The notes below the pieces were generated by a model. It saw nothing but the letters and a program-made list of their open reading frames with translations, searched no databases and was not told the DNA's origin. Shown here in pieces: positions 44,873-52,897 of a stretch of 64,000 nucleotides of DNA. The translations under genes were made by a program, and so were the position numbers. This DNA is from Caballeronia ptereochthonis (GTDB lineage Bacteria; Pseudomonadota; Gammaproteobacteria; Burkholderiales; Burkholderiaceae). Each line of letters begins with the position of its first letter. Positions within the stretch are counted from its first letter, which is position 1. The stretch covers positions 20,627 through 84,626 of the forward strand of contig NZ_FCOB02000033.1 of the NCBI RefSeq assembly GCF_001545075.1, written 5' to 3'.

Positions 44873-45313
44873 TCATTGCGCCGGCGCGTTCGCCTGCGCT
44901 CGCGCCGGCCGCGTGACGAAGCCGATGCGCTCGAGCCCCGCCTGCTGCGCCGCGCCCATCACCTGCGCGATGACCTCGTAGCGCGTCGCGCCCGACGCCC
45001 GCAGATGCAGCTCGGGCTTTTGCGCGGCTTGGCCGGCCTCGGCGAAGCGCGCGCGCATCTCGGCCGCGCTGACCGGCGCATCGTTCCAGTAGAGCTTGCC
45101 GGCGTCGTCGATGGAAAGCGTGATGGTTTGCGGCGTCTCGCGCGCCGGCTGCGACGCGACCTTCGGCAGATCGAGCCGGATCGCGTGCGTGAAGAGCGGC
45201 GCCGTGATGATGAAGATGACGAGCAGCACGAGCATGACGTCGATGAGCGGCGTCATGTTGATGTCCGCCATGGGCGAGCCGTTGGGCTTCTTCTCGAGTC
45301 CGCCGAAGGCCAT
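44873..45313 (-). CDS. exbD: ExbD/TolR family biopolymer transport protein
   Basis: A 146-residue protein with one N-terminal transmembrane helix carrying the proton-path Asp ('PMADINMTPLIDVMLVLLVI') and a periplasmic domain. It is a second TolR-like protein beside the true TolR at 10.9 kb. It follows the ExbB-like gene by 12 nt. TonB is not adjacent, so the energised partner is elsewhere. Confidence 0.9.
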   Translation of the reverse strand: MAFGGLEKKPNGSPMADINMTPLIDVMLVLLVIFIITAPLFTHAIRLDLPKVASQPARETPQTITLSIDDAGKLYWNDAPVSAAEMRARFAEAGQAAQKPELHLRASGATRYEVIAQVMGAAQQAGLERIGFVTRPARAQANAPAQ

Positions 45314-45325
45314 CGCCGCGCGCTC

Positions 45326-45991
45326 CTACTCGGCTTCGCCGCACACGAATGCATGCAGATCGTGCGCGAAGCCGTCGAGCTCCTCGGAGATCTGCCGCAC
45401 GTAGCGGCCGAGCACGTTGTACGCGAGCACGGCGGGAATCGCGACGACGAGCCCGAACGCCGTCATGATGAGCGCCTCGCCGACCGGACCGGCGACGTTC
45501 TCGATCATCGCCTGTCCGCTCGACGCGATGCTGCCGAGCGCGTGATAAATGCCCCACACCGTGCCGAGCAGCCCGACGAAGGGCGCCGTGCTGCCCACCG
45601 AAGCGAGCAGAACCTGGCCGAACTCGAGCCTGCGCTGCGAGCGCAGCAGCGCCTGGCGCAACGCGCGCAGGACGCGTTCGCTGCGCTCCACGCGAGCGAG
45701 GAGCACACCGGGCATGTCGGCTTCGGACGCGTGCCATGCGGCCTCGGCGAGCGGCAGAAATACGCGCTCGCGATCCGCGCGCTGCAATGCGCCGATGCCT
45801 TCCTTCAGGCTCGGTGCCTGCCAGAAGCGCTGCAGCGCCCGCGGGCCCTGCCATTTGGCGCGCGCGAGAATCCACGCCTTGACGAGCAGGAAGCACCAGC
45901 TGGCGAGCGACATCGCGAGCAGAAGGCCCGCGACCGCGTGCGTGACCGCGTCGCCGGATTGCAGATAGTGGATAACGCCCGTTGCCGCCAT
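45326..45991 (-). CDS. exbB: MotA/TolQ/ExbB proton channel family protein
   Basis: A 221-residue inner membrane protein with three helices ('AVAGLLLAMSLASWCFLLV', 'LLASVGSTAPFVGLLGTVWG', 'ALIMTAFGLVVAIPAVLAYN'). It is an ExbB-like channel partner for the following ExbD. Lying 15 nt downstream of dapB, it is probably co-transcribed with bamE/dapB or has a weak internal promoter. Confidence 0.9.
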   Translation of the reverse strand: MAATGVIHYLQSGDAVTHAVAGLLLAMSLASWCFLLVKAWILARAKWQGPRALQRFWQAPSLKEGIGALQRADRERVFLPLAEAAWHASEADMPGVLLARVERSERVLRALRQALLRSQRRLEFGQVLLASVGSTAPFVGLLGTVWGIYHALGSIASSGQAMIENVAGPVGEALIMTAFGLVVAIPAVLAYNVLGRYVRQISEELDGFAHDLHAFVCGEAE

Positions 45992-46006
45992 TGTCGCGAG
46001 GAAGAA

Positions 46007-46804
46007 TCAGCGCAGGCCGAGCACGTCCTGCATGTCGAAGAAGCCTTTGTCGTGCCCTTGCAGGAAGCGCGCCGCGCACAGCGCACCCTGTGCGTAGGAC
46101 AGACGGCTCGCCGACTTGTGCGTGATCTCGATGCGCTCGCCGATGCCCGCGAACAGCACCGTGTGATCGCCGACGATATCGCCGCCGCGAATCGCGGAAA
46201 AGCCGATGGTCGACGGATCGCGCTCGCCCGTCACGCCTTCGCGCGCGTACACGGCGCAGTCCTTCAGGTCGCGCCCGAGCGCCTTGGCGATCACTTCGCC
46301 CATCGCGAGCGCGGTGCCCGACGGCGCATCGACCTTGTGACGGTGATGCGCCTCGATGATCTCGATGTCATAGCCCGTCGAAAAATGCTTCGCCGCGAAT
46401 TCGAGCAGCTTCATCGTGACGTTCACGCCGACGCTCATGTTCGCTGCGAACACGACGCCGATCGTCTCGCCGGCCTTCTTCAGCTGTGCCTTCTGCTCGT
46501 CGGAGAAACCGGTCGTGCCGATGATCATCTTCACGTCGTGACGCAGCGCCGCTTCGAGATGCGCCATCGTGCCCTCGGGGCGCGTGAAGTCGATGAGGTA
46601 GTCGGCATCGGTGAACACGCGCTCGACGTCGTCGGTCAACAGGACGCCCGTTGTCCTGCCGAGGAACGCACCCGCGTCCTGGCCGAGCTGCGGCACGCCG
46701 GGCCGGTCGAGCGCGCCGACGAGCTTCGCGTCGGCATCGTTGAGAACGGTTTCGATCAGCATCCGGCCCATGCGGCCCGATGCGCCGGCGATGGCGATCT
46801 TCAT
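46007..46804 (-). CDS. dapB: 4-hydroxy-tetrahydrodipicolinate reductase
   Basis: A 265-residue enzyme of lysine/diaminopimelate synthesis. The N-terminus 'MKIAIAGASGRMGRMLIETV' is the Rossmann NAD(P)H motif; the signature 'IIEAHHRHKVDAPSGTAL' holds catalytic His and Lys. It lies between bamE and exbB on the same strand. Confidence 0.97.
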   Translation of the reverse strand: MKIAIAGASGRMGRMLIETVLNDADAKLVGALDRPGVPQLGQDAGAFLGRTTGVLLTDDVERVFTDADYLIDFTRPEGTMAHLEAALRHDVKMIIGTTGFSDEQKAQLKKAGETIGVVFAANMSVGVNVTMKLLEFAAKHFSTGYDIEIIEAHHRHKVDAPSGTALAMGEVIAKALGRDLKDCAVYAREGVTGERDPSTIGFSAIRGGDIVGDHTVLFAGIGERIEITHKSASRLSYAQGALCAARFLQGHDKGFFDMQDVLGLR

Positions 46805-46924
46805 GGCAGTCTCGTGTTGAACCGCGCGCGGAACGCGCGATGGATGATGCGGATTGGCTGTGCGGCTGAAGCGGCGCCGCGTTGAAACGGCCGGCGCGGC
46901 TTCATCCGGAAACGACTGAACTGC

Positions 46925-47728
46925 TTACTGGCTCTGCTGCGGCAGATAGAACTGCGCCTGGCCGCTCGCGTTGGCAGGCGCCGGCGAGGAGCCGGTCGGG
47001 CCCACCGCGCTGCTGTCCGGGATCTGGATCTGCTGCGGACGCCGCTGCAGCTGAATCTGCGAATTGCTGCCGCTCAGGCTGTTCGAACCCGGCGCGCCGC
47101 CCGCGCTTTGCGGCGCGCTGCTGTACGTGGACGACCGCTGACGGCCCGTGGGCATGTCGACCTGCGCCGTCGCGCGGTTGGCGGCCTGCGCGGCTTCCTG
47201 ATTGGCGTCGCCCGCAAAGGCGGCGGCCGTGTTCGGCTGCGTGGACGGCTCGCCGGGCGGCGCGGTGACCGCGGCCGTCGACGCCACCGGCGCGGATGCC
47301 GCCGCGGGCGCCTGAGCCGGCTTCGCGACCTTCACGCCCTTGTCGCCGTCGATTTCCGCAAGCAGCTCCAGGTTGGACGGCAGGTTCTCGCCGCCCGACC
47401 AGCTCACGACACGATCGCTCGCGAAGTTCACGACGAAGTCACGCTGCTGCACGACGGAAGTCGACCCGCGCTTGAAGTAGAACACGTAGTCCCAGCGGTC
47501 CGCGTGGAACATGTCGGTCAGAAGCGGCGTGCCCAGGAGCTGTCTCACCTGATCGCGCGACATGCCGACCTGCATCTGGTTCGCCGCTTCCTGCGAAACG
47601 AAATTGCCTTGCACGACCGTGATCCGATACGGTGTGATGCTTTGCGCGATCTTCTGCGTGACGCTGTCGTACGCCGAGCAGCCGGCGAGCAATGCGGCCA
47701 AGGTTGCTGCGATCACGGTTCCCCGCAT
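46925..47728 (-). CDS. bamE: Outer membrane protein assembly factor BamE (with long C-terminal extension)
   Basis: A 267-residue lipoprotein. The start MRGTVIAATLAALLAGC gives lipobox LAGC (Cys17) after a GGGAGAG site; an upstream in-frame start is possible. The SmpA/BamE domain is 'GNFVSQEAANQMQVGMSRDQ' to 'FVVNFASDRVVSWSGGENLP'. E. coli BamE is only 113 residues; here about 130 further residues are Ala/Pro/Ser/Gln rich and probably disordered. BamE stabilises the Bam complex. It is divergent from fur, a conserved neighbourhood. Confidence 0.92.
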   Translation of the reverse strand: MRGTVIAATLAALLAGCSAYDSVTQKIAQSITPYRITVVQGNFVSQEAANQMQVGMSRDQVRQLLGTPLLTDMFHADRWDYVFYFKRGSTSVVQQRDFVVNFASDRVVSWSGGENLPSNLELLAEIDGDKGVKVAKPAQAPAAASAPVASTAAVTAPPGEPSTQPNTAAAFAGDANQEAAQAANRATAQVDMPTGRQRSSTYSSAPQSAGGAPGSNSLSGSNSQIQLQRRPQQIQIPDSSAVGPTGSSPAPANASGQAQFYLPQQSQ

Positions 47729-47915
47729 GCGACGGCTCTCCCTGCTATTCGATAAAGATTTTGAAAACATTTCACCTTTCACGCGAGGCGCTTCGAGGCC
47801 GCGCTCCATTCGTCCGCGTCGGGCCCCACCACGGCCCGAACCCGTACAGGATGTCGGGAATCGGAAAAACGCATTACTATGAGAACCTTGAATTGTACTC
47901 TAGGGATGCCTAGCC

Positions 47916-48344
47916 ATGACCAATCCCACCGATCTCAAAAATATCGGGCTCAAGGCGACCCTGCCCCGCCTCAAGATTCTCGAAATTTTTCAGCATAGTC
48001 CGGTGCGCCATCTGACCGCCGAAGACGTGTATCGAAATCTGCTCAGCGAAGAGCTCGATATCGGTCTGGCGACGGTGTATCGCGTGCTCACGCAGTTCGA
48101 GCAAGCCGGTCTGCTGTCGCGAAGCAATTTCGAATCGGGCAAGGCCGTCTTCGAACTCAACGAAGGATCGCACCACGATCACCTCGTGTGCATCGACTGC
48201 GGCCGCGTCGAGGAGTTCTTCGATGCGGAGATCGAACGCCGCCAGCAATCGATCGCGAAGGAGCGCGGCTTCAAGCTCCACGAGCACGCGCTCGCGCTGT
48301 ATGGCGCGTGCACGAAGGAAAACTGCCCGCACCGCAAGCATTGA
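47916..48344 (+). CDS. fur: Ferric uptake regulator Fur
   Basis: A 142-residue iron-sensing repressor. An N-terminal winged helix ('LKATLPRLKILEIFQHSP', 'LLSEELDIGLATVYRVLTQF') is followed by the metal and dimerisation domain with 'GSHHDHLVCIDCGRVEEFFD' and 'HALALYGACTKENCPH'. Length equals E. coli-type Fur plus the usual few residues. It is divergent from bamE and is followed by two stacked hairpins. Confidence 0.97.
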   Translation: MTNPTDLKNIGLKATLPRLKILEIFQHSPVRHLTAEDVYRNLLSEELDIGLATVYRVLTQFEQAGLLSRSNFESGKAVFELNEGSHHDHLVCIDCGRVEEFFDAEIERRQQSIAKERGFKLHEHALALYGACTKENCPHRKH

Positions 48345-48374
48345 TCGGCGCGCCGGCCGTTCGGCGCGCCGATC
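48343..48374. repeat. Perfect 12-bp inverted repeat at the fur stop
   Basis: 48343-48354 pairs with 48363-48374 (loop GGCCGTTC). It overlaps the fur stop codon and is immediately followed by six A residues and a second hairpin. Confidence 0.75.
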
Positions 48375-48377
48375 AAA

Positions 48378-48417
48378 AAAACCGCCGTCCATCGGACCAG
48401 ATGGACGGCGGTTTTGT
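48378..48417. terminator. Bidirectional terminator between fur and allA
   Basis: A 15-bp stem (48378-48392 with 48401-48415) with T-runs on both strands: TTTTGTTT on plus and TTTTTT on minus. It serves fur and the convergent allA. Confidence 0.85.
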
Positions 48418-48487
48418 TTCGCCCGAACGTTTTGCGATACGCGTATGCGGTTGATTCGCAATTCGATTCGCTTTCAGTGTCTCGCCG

Positions 48488-48997
48488 CTATGCGGCGCGC
48501 GCTGCCGCCCCGACGAGCGTGTATCGCTCCGGCAGATCGATTTCGTCGCAATTCGGCAGATCGCCGCCGCGATCCACGACGATGAAATCGCCTGCCTTGT
48601 CGAGCACGATCAGCGGGTGATGCCACACGCCGCGCGCATAGTTCACGCCTTGCCAGCCGCGCGCGCAGAACGCGCGCAGGCCCGCCGCGTCGAACTCGCC
48701 CGCGGGCGCGACTACCACCAGATAGCGCACGTCGGCAAGCGGCACGAACGCCTGGCTGCCGAGCGGGTGCCGCTCCATCATCGAGATCACGACCGGCTGC
48801 GGTCGCGGCTGCCCGCGAAACACGTTGATGAGCGGCCGTCCGCCGCTCTCGAAACCGATGTCCACTTTCGCGAGATCGTGAAAGCGCTCGGTCGTGCCCG
48901 CGTTGATCGGAAAGTGCCGCGCGCCTTCGAGTTCGATGACGTCGCCGAACGGGGCGAAGGCTTCGCGCGTGAGCGGTTCGAGGGTCAGCGTTTTCAT
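48488..48997 (-). CDS. allA: Ureidoglycolate lyase
   Basis: A 169-residue cupin-like enzyme that splits ureidoglycolate to glyoxylate and urea. Motifs are 'LTREAFAPFGDVIELEG', 'SMMERHPLGSQAFVPL' and 'YARGVWHHPLIVLDKAGDFI'. A GTG at 49009 that overlaps the alc stop is an alternative start. It is the last step after allantoicase, encoded just upstream. Confidence 0.93.
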   Translation of the reverse strand: MKTLTLEPLTREAFAPFGDVIELEGARHFPINAGTTERFHDLAKVDIGFESGGRPLINVFRGQPRPQPVVISMMERHPLGSQAFVPLADVRYLVVVAPAGEFDAAGLRAFCARGWQGVNYARGVWHHPLIVLDKAGDFIVVDRGGDLPNCDEIDLPERYTLVGAAARAA

Positions 48998-49005
48998 GGC
49001 GATGC

Positions 49006-50016
49006 TCACTCGATCTCACCGAAAATCCGCAGCCGCGACACGCCGCCGTCCGGATAGATGTTGAAGCGCACGTGCGTCACCGGTCCGAGCGCCGCGATCT
49101 CCTTCTCGAAGCGATGCACGCTGTCCATCGAGAGCTTCTGCTCGTCGAGCAGCACGGGCCAGAACATCGCCTGCGTGACGAGCGATTCGTCCGTGCCGCC
49201 CTCCACGCGTGCGGCCTGCAGCGAGCAGCGGTCCGGATAGTTGCCCTTGAAGTGCGCGGTATCGACTTCGATCGCGCGGATCACGCCGGGATTCGCCAGC
49301 GCGACGATCGCCCAGTCGTTGCCCGGCTCGCGGCGGCGGCGCGTTTCCCAGCCGTCGCCCATGTTCACGCCGCGTCCCGGCATCAGCATCTGCGAGGCCG
49401 GCCCGAAGTGCTGGTTGTTCGCCGCGACGAGATAGGCGCCGTTCTCGATCGCCGCCAGATCCAGCAGCGTGCCGCGCTCGACGCGCGAGAAATCCGTCTT
49501 CGGCTGGCCATAGACGCGCAGCCGCGCGATGCCGCCGTCCGGGTAGATGTTCACGCGCAAGTGCGTGTATGCGCGCGCGTCGGCGATCTCGAGATAGTGA
49601 TGATGATTGCCCTGCAGCGTCGTCGACGGCACGATCTCACGCCAGTCGCCGTCTTCCCGCGGAGTTGCGCTTTCGCTGTAGCACGCCTCGATCGACGCCG
49701 CCGGCGGGAAGTTGCCGGTGAAGTGACTCGTATCGATGTCGATGCCGTGAATCACGCCCGCCCTCGCGAGCTTGACGATGCAGTAGTCGTAGCCCGTCGT
49801 GCGCTTGCGGCGCGTCTCCCAGCCGTCCATCCACTTGCCGTGCTCGTCGTATTTGCCGGGGATGAACACCGCGGGCTGCGGCTCCAGCATGCGCTCCTTC
49901 GGCGCGAAGAATTCGTCGGTGGCGAAGAGCGCCTGCGCGCCGAGACGCGGGTCCGCCAGGTTCATGTAGCGGCGTGCGAATGCGGGAGCGTCTGCGTCGA
50001 GAATCGGGTTGGCCAT
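49006..50016 (-). CDS. alc: Allantoicase
   Basis: A 336-residue enzyme that converts allantoate to ureidoglycolate and urea. It has the two tandem allantoicase repeats: 'DGWETRRKRTTGYDYCIVKL' with 'GIDIDTSHFTGNFPP', and 'DGWETRRRREPGNDWAIVAL' with 'AIEVDTAHFKGNYPD'. Each repeat ends in 'VRFNIYPDGG' or 'LRVNIYPDGG'. It is 52 nt after dctA and overlaps the alternative allA start. Confidence 0.96.
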   Translation of the reverse strand: MANPILDADAPAFARRYMNLADPRLGAQALFATDEFFAPKERMLEPQPAVFIPGKYDEHGKWMDGWETRRKRTTGYDYCIVKLARAGVIHGIDIDTSHFTGNFPPAASIEACYSESATPREDGDWREIVPSTTLQGNHHHYLEIADARAYTHLRVNIYPDGGIARLRVYGQPKTDFSRVERGTLLDLAAIENGAYLVAANNQHFGPASQMLMPGRGVNMGDGWETRRRREPGNDWAIVALANPGVIRAIEVDTAHFKGNYPDRCSLQAARVEGGTDESLVTQAMFWPVLLDEQKLSMDSVHRFEKEIAALGPVTHVRFNIYPDGGVSRLRIFGEIE

Positions 50017-50068
50017 TTCGGTATTCCTTCAGTTGCGATGGTTTTCAGACTGAATTTCAGAATGCGCT

Positions 50069-51388
50069 TCAGAGTGCATGAGCGTGCTCGTTGCCGTGCG
50101 CCGGTTCCGGCGCGGCCGGCACGAAGCGATATTCGGCGTCCTGGTCGAGCACGCGCTTGGCGCGCGCCCGGTCGATGTCGTTCTCCCACACCGCGACGAC
50201 CACCGTCGCCACGCAGTTGCCGATCAGGTTGGTCACGGCGCGCGCGATGCCGACGAACCAGTCCACCGGCAGGATCAGCACGAGACCGAGCACGGGAATC
50301 GCGGGAATGGCGGAGAGCGTCGCCGCGAGGATGACGATGGCCGAGCCGGGGATGCCGTGCGCGCCCTTGGAGGTGACCAGCGACACGAGCACGACGACGA
50401 TCAGGTCATGCAGCGACAAAGGCGTGTTGGTCGCCTGCGCGATGAAGATCACCGCGAGCGTGAGATAGATCGAGAAGCCGTCGAGGTTGAACGAGTAGCC
50501 GGTCGGAATCACGAGGCCCACGGTCGAATCCTTCACGCCCATCCATTCGAGCTTGCGCATGATCTGCGGCAGCACGGCATCCGACGACGCGGTGCCGAGC
50601 ACGATCGACAGCTCCTCGCGCAGATAGCGCACGAGCTTGAAGATGGAGAAGCCCGCGAGCCGCATCACCACTGCCAGCACGACGAACACGAACAGGAAGC
50701 AGCTCGCGTAGAACACGATCACGAGCAGGCCGAGCTGCTTGAGCGACGCGACGCCGTACTGGCCGGTCGTGAACGCGATGGCGCCGAGCACGCCGAGCGG
50801 CGCGAGCTTGATGATGAACGCCATGATGCGGAAGAACACCGTCGACAGCTCGTCGATGAACACCGTCACGCGCTGCGCCTTGTCACCGAGCAGCGAGAGC
50901 GCCGAGCCGAACAGCACCGCGAATACCAGCACTTGCAGGATGTCGCCCTTCGCGAAGGCATCGACCGCGGTGTCGGGGATGATCTTCAGCAGGAAGCCCG
51001 CGGTGTCCTTGAGGCTCTTGGCGTGCTCCGTGTACGTGGCAAGCGACGCGGCATCGAGCGTATGCAGATCGATGTTCATGCCGACGCCCGGGCGCGTGAC
51101 CCACGCCAGAATCGCGCCGATCACGAGCGCGAGCGTGGTCATGATCTCGAAGTAGACGACCGCCTTCAGCCCGACCCGCCCGACCTTCTTCAGATCGCCC
51201 GCGCTCGCCATGCCGCTCACGACGACGCAGAACACGATCGGCCCGATCACCATCTTGATGAGCTTGAGAAAACCATCGCCCAACGGCCGCAGCGACTGAC
51301 CGAAATGCGGAAACAGCGCGCCGACCACGATGCCGATGACCAGCGCGATCATCACCCTGCCAAACAGCGAATTCAAAAATCTCGACAC
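50069..51388 (-). CDS. dctA: C4-dicarboxylate transporter DctA-like
   Basis: A 439-residue symporter of the dicarboxylate/amino acid:cation family. The N-terminus 'FGRVMIALVIGIVVGALFPH' and 'LIKMVIGPIVFCVVVSGM', the serine-rich hairpin 'LSIVLGTASSDAVLPQIM', 'GLVIPTGYSFNLDGFSIYLT' and 'VSLVTSKGAHGIPGSAIVIL' match DctA. It leads the dctA-alc-allA run, so import of a ureide-pathway acid is possible, though the family usually takes succinate, fumarate, malate or orotate. A GntR-type palindrome lies 46 nt before the start. Confidence 0.9.
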   Translation of the reverse strand: MSRFLNSLFGRVMIALVIGIVVGALFPHFGQSLRPLGDGFLKLIKMVIGPIVFCVVVSGMASAGDLKKVGRVGLKAVVYFEIMTTLALVIGAILAWVTRPGVGMNIDLHTLDAASLATYTEHAKSLKDTAGFLLKIIPDTAVDAFAKGDILQVLVFAVLFGSALSLLGDKAQRVTVFIDELSTVFFRIMAFIIKLAPLGVLGAIAFTTGQYGVASLKQLGLLVIVFYASCFLFVFVVLAVVMRLAGFSIFKLVRYLREELSIVLGTASSDAVLPQIMRKLEWMGVKDSTVGLVIPTGYSFNLDGFSIYLTLAVIFIAQATNTPLSLHDLIVVVLVSLVTSKGAHGIPGSAIVILAATLSAIPAIPVLGLVLILPVDWFVGIARAVTNLIGNCVATVVVAVWENDIDRARAKRVLDQDAEYRFVPAAPEPAHGNEHAHAL

Positions 51389-51433
51389 GACCGTCTCCTC
51401 GTGTAATGTCCCACAACCGGATCAACTGTTCCG

Positions 51434-51448
51434 ACTGGTCGGACCAGT
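51434..51448. promoter_or_regulatory. FadR/GntR-type operator upstream of dctA
   Basis: ACTGGTC-G-GACCAGT: a perfect 7-bp inverted repeat with one central base, the TGGTCnGACCA shape typical of FadR-subfamily GntR regulators. It lies 46 nt before dctA. Confidence 0.7.
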
Positions 51449-51597
51449 GCTGTGATGGGGAATATTAGAAAGCCGATATACGCCCGTCAAGGAAGCATTC
51501 GTAGCGGTTTACCCTCTCCTGTGCGGGCATGGAAATGGATGGGAATTGGATGCGGTGACATTCGCGTACATACTTGCGCGACACGCGCATACAATGG

Positions 51598-51608
51598 CGG
51601 TCAGACCG
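51598..51608. promoter_or_regulatory. Second GGTC-N-GACC operator next to the GntR start
   Basis: CGGTC-A-GACCG, sharing the core of the site at 51434-51448 and lying 20 nt before the regulator start, as expected for autorepression. Confidence 0.55.
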
Positions 51609-51628
51609 GCCAATACAGCATTCTTCCT

Positions 51629-52324
51629 ATGAAAAATGTCCCTCACACCGTGACAGACGCCGCGATCGCGACCATTCGCGAGCGGATCGAATCGAGCGCG
51701 TATCCGGTCGGGAGCCTGCTACCGGCGCAGCGGCAGTTGTCGGAGGAACTGGCGATCAGCCGGGCGTCGCTGCGCGAGGCGCTCTCGACGCTCGAGGCGC
51801 TCGGCATGCTGCACATCCGGCCCGGCAAGGGCGTATATGTCAGCAGCGCACAGGCGAGCAACGCGCATCCGTGGCGATTTGCCGATCAGGCGTCCCTGCC
51901 CGATACCTATCAGATGCGTTTCGCGCTGGAAGGCTTCGTCGCCCGGCTCGCGGCGCACTCGATCGGCGATTCGGATATCGACTGGCTCGACGACAATCTC
52001 GACTCGCTCAAGGGCGCGCTCGAAGCGTCCGAACTGGAGGAAGCCGCGCAACTCGATTTCGCATTCCACATGCGCATCGTGAGTCTGGCGGGCAATGCGG
52101 CCATCGAGTCGATCCTGCGCGGCAGCGCCGACATCATGAAGGAGAGCCAGCGCTTGCCGTTCTACCGGCGCGAGCTGGTGTTGTCGACGTATCACGAGCA
52201 CGCGGTGATCATCGAGGCGCTCAAGGCGCGCGACGGCGAAAAGGCCGGAATGGCGATCGAGCGGCATATCGTCAATGCGGCGCAGCGCGCGGGCGTGCAT
52301 TTTCCGGTGCCGGACAAAGCTTGA
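51629..52324 (+). CDS. GntR family transcriptional regulator (FadR subfamily)
   Basis: A 231-residue regulator. The N-terminal winged helix is 'YPVGSLLPAQRQLSEELAIS' followed by 'SRASLREALSTLEALGMLHI' and 'RPGKGVYV'; the C-terminal FCD domain includes 'RFALEGFVARLAAHS', 'LDFAFHMRIVSLAGN' and 'YHEHAVIIEALKARDGEKAG', with the His/Asp residues that bind metal and ligand. The start at 51629 was chosen by homology over an in-frame upstream start. It is divergent from dctA-alc-allA, with matching operators at both ends of the gap, so it probably controls that operon. Confidence 0.9.
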   Translation: MKNVPHTVTDAAIATIRERIESSAYPVGSLLPAQRQLSEELAISRASLREALSTLEALGMLHIRPGKGVYVSSAQASNAHPWRFADQASLPDTYQMRFALEGFVARLAAHSIGDSDIDWLDDNLDSLKGALEASELEEAAQLDFAFHMRIVSLAGNAAIESILRGSADIMKESQRLPFYRRELVLSTYHEHAVIIEALKARDGEKAGMAIERHIVNAAQRAGVHFPVPDKA

Positions 52325-52439
52325 GCGAAGCCGGCACTTCTCGGGACGTTCGAGGTCTCAGCAAGGGCCGCGCGTGATGGAGATTTCCATTCGCTTGCGC
52401 TGCCCTTCAATTGGCCGAACATCAAGAGGAGCAGCATCG

Positions 52440-52829
52440 ATGGACATGCAACAACTCGTTTCGGAGTTCCTGTCTTCGGAGCACGGCGCGCAAGCCACGC
52501 AAGCGCTGACCGATCAGGGTTTCAGCACGGAAGATAGCCAGCAAATGCTCAGCACGGCCGCGGAAACCGCGCACGCGCATGCCGAGGAACAAAACGAAGG
52601 CCTGCTCGGGGATCACCCGGGCAAGAGCTTCTTCGCCGCGTTCGCCGCGGGGCTCGTGCGCGGCGACGGATTCTTGAAATCAATGGAGGAAGGCGGGGAA
52701 GGCATTCTCACGGGGCGCATCGCCGAGTCGATTGCTGCGCGCATGGGACTCGACACGGGCACGGCATCGACCGTCGCGGCGGCGGCTACGCCTTATGTCG
52801 TTTCGTTCCTGCGCGAGAAGCTCGCGTAA
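52440..52829 (+). CDS. Hypothetical protein
   Basis: A 129-residue protein starting MDMQQLVSEFLSSEHGAQ after an AGAGGAG site. It has a helical N-terminus, an acidic His/Ala-rich middle ('ETAHAHAEEQNEGLLGDHPG'), and a hydrophobic Gly/Ala-rich end ('FFAAFAAGLVRGDGF', 'GTASTVAAAATPYVVSFLRE'). No signal peptide. The repeated Gly-rich helices recall small YidB-like proteins, but I cannot assign a family. It stands between the GntR gene and the gapA terminator. Confidence 0.7.
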   Translation: MDMQQLVSEFLSSEHGAQATQALTDQGFSTEDSQQMLSTAAETAHAHAEEQNEGLLGDHPGKSFFAAFAAGLVRGDGFLKSMEEGGEGILTGRIAESIAARMGLDTGTASTVAAAATPYVVSFLREKLA

Positions 52830-52844
52830 GGCTCGCTGAACCAC

Positions 52845-52879
52845 CAAAAAAACAAAGCCACTCCGAAGAGCGGCTTTGT
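52845..52879 (-). terminator. Terminator of gapA
   Basis: On the minus strand a 12-bp stem (52879-52868 with 52863-52852) closed by a TTCG tetraloop and followed by seven T residues. One pair is G-U in this direction but A-C on the plus strand, so it is built for gapA. Confidence 0.85.
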
Positions 52880-52897
52880 CATTTCAGCGAGCTGAAT

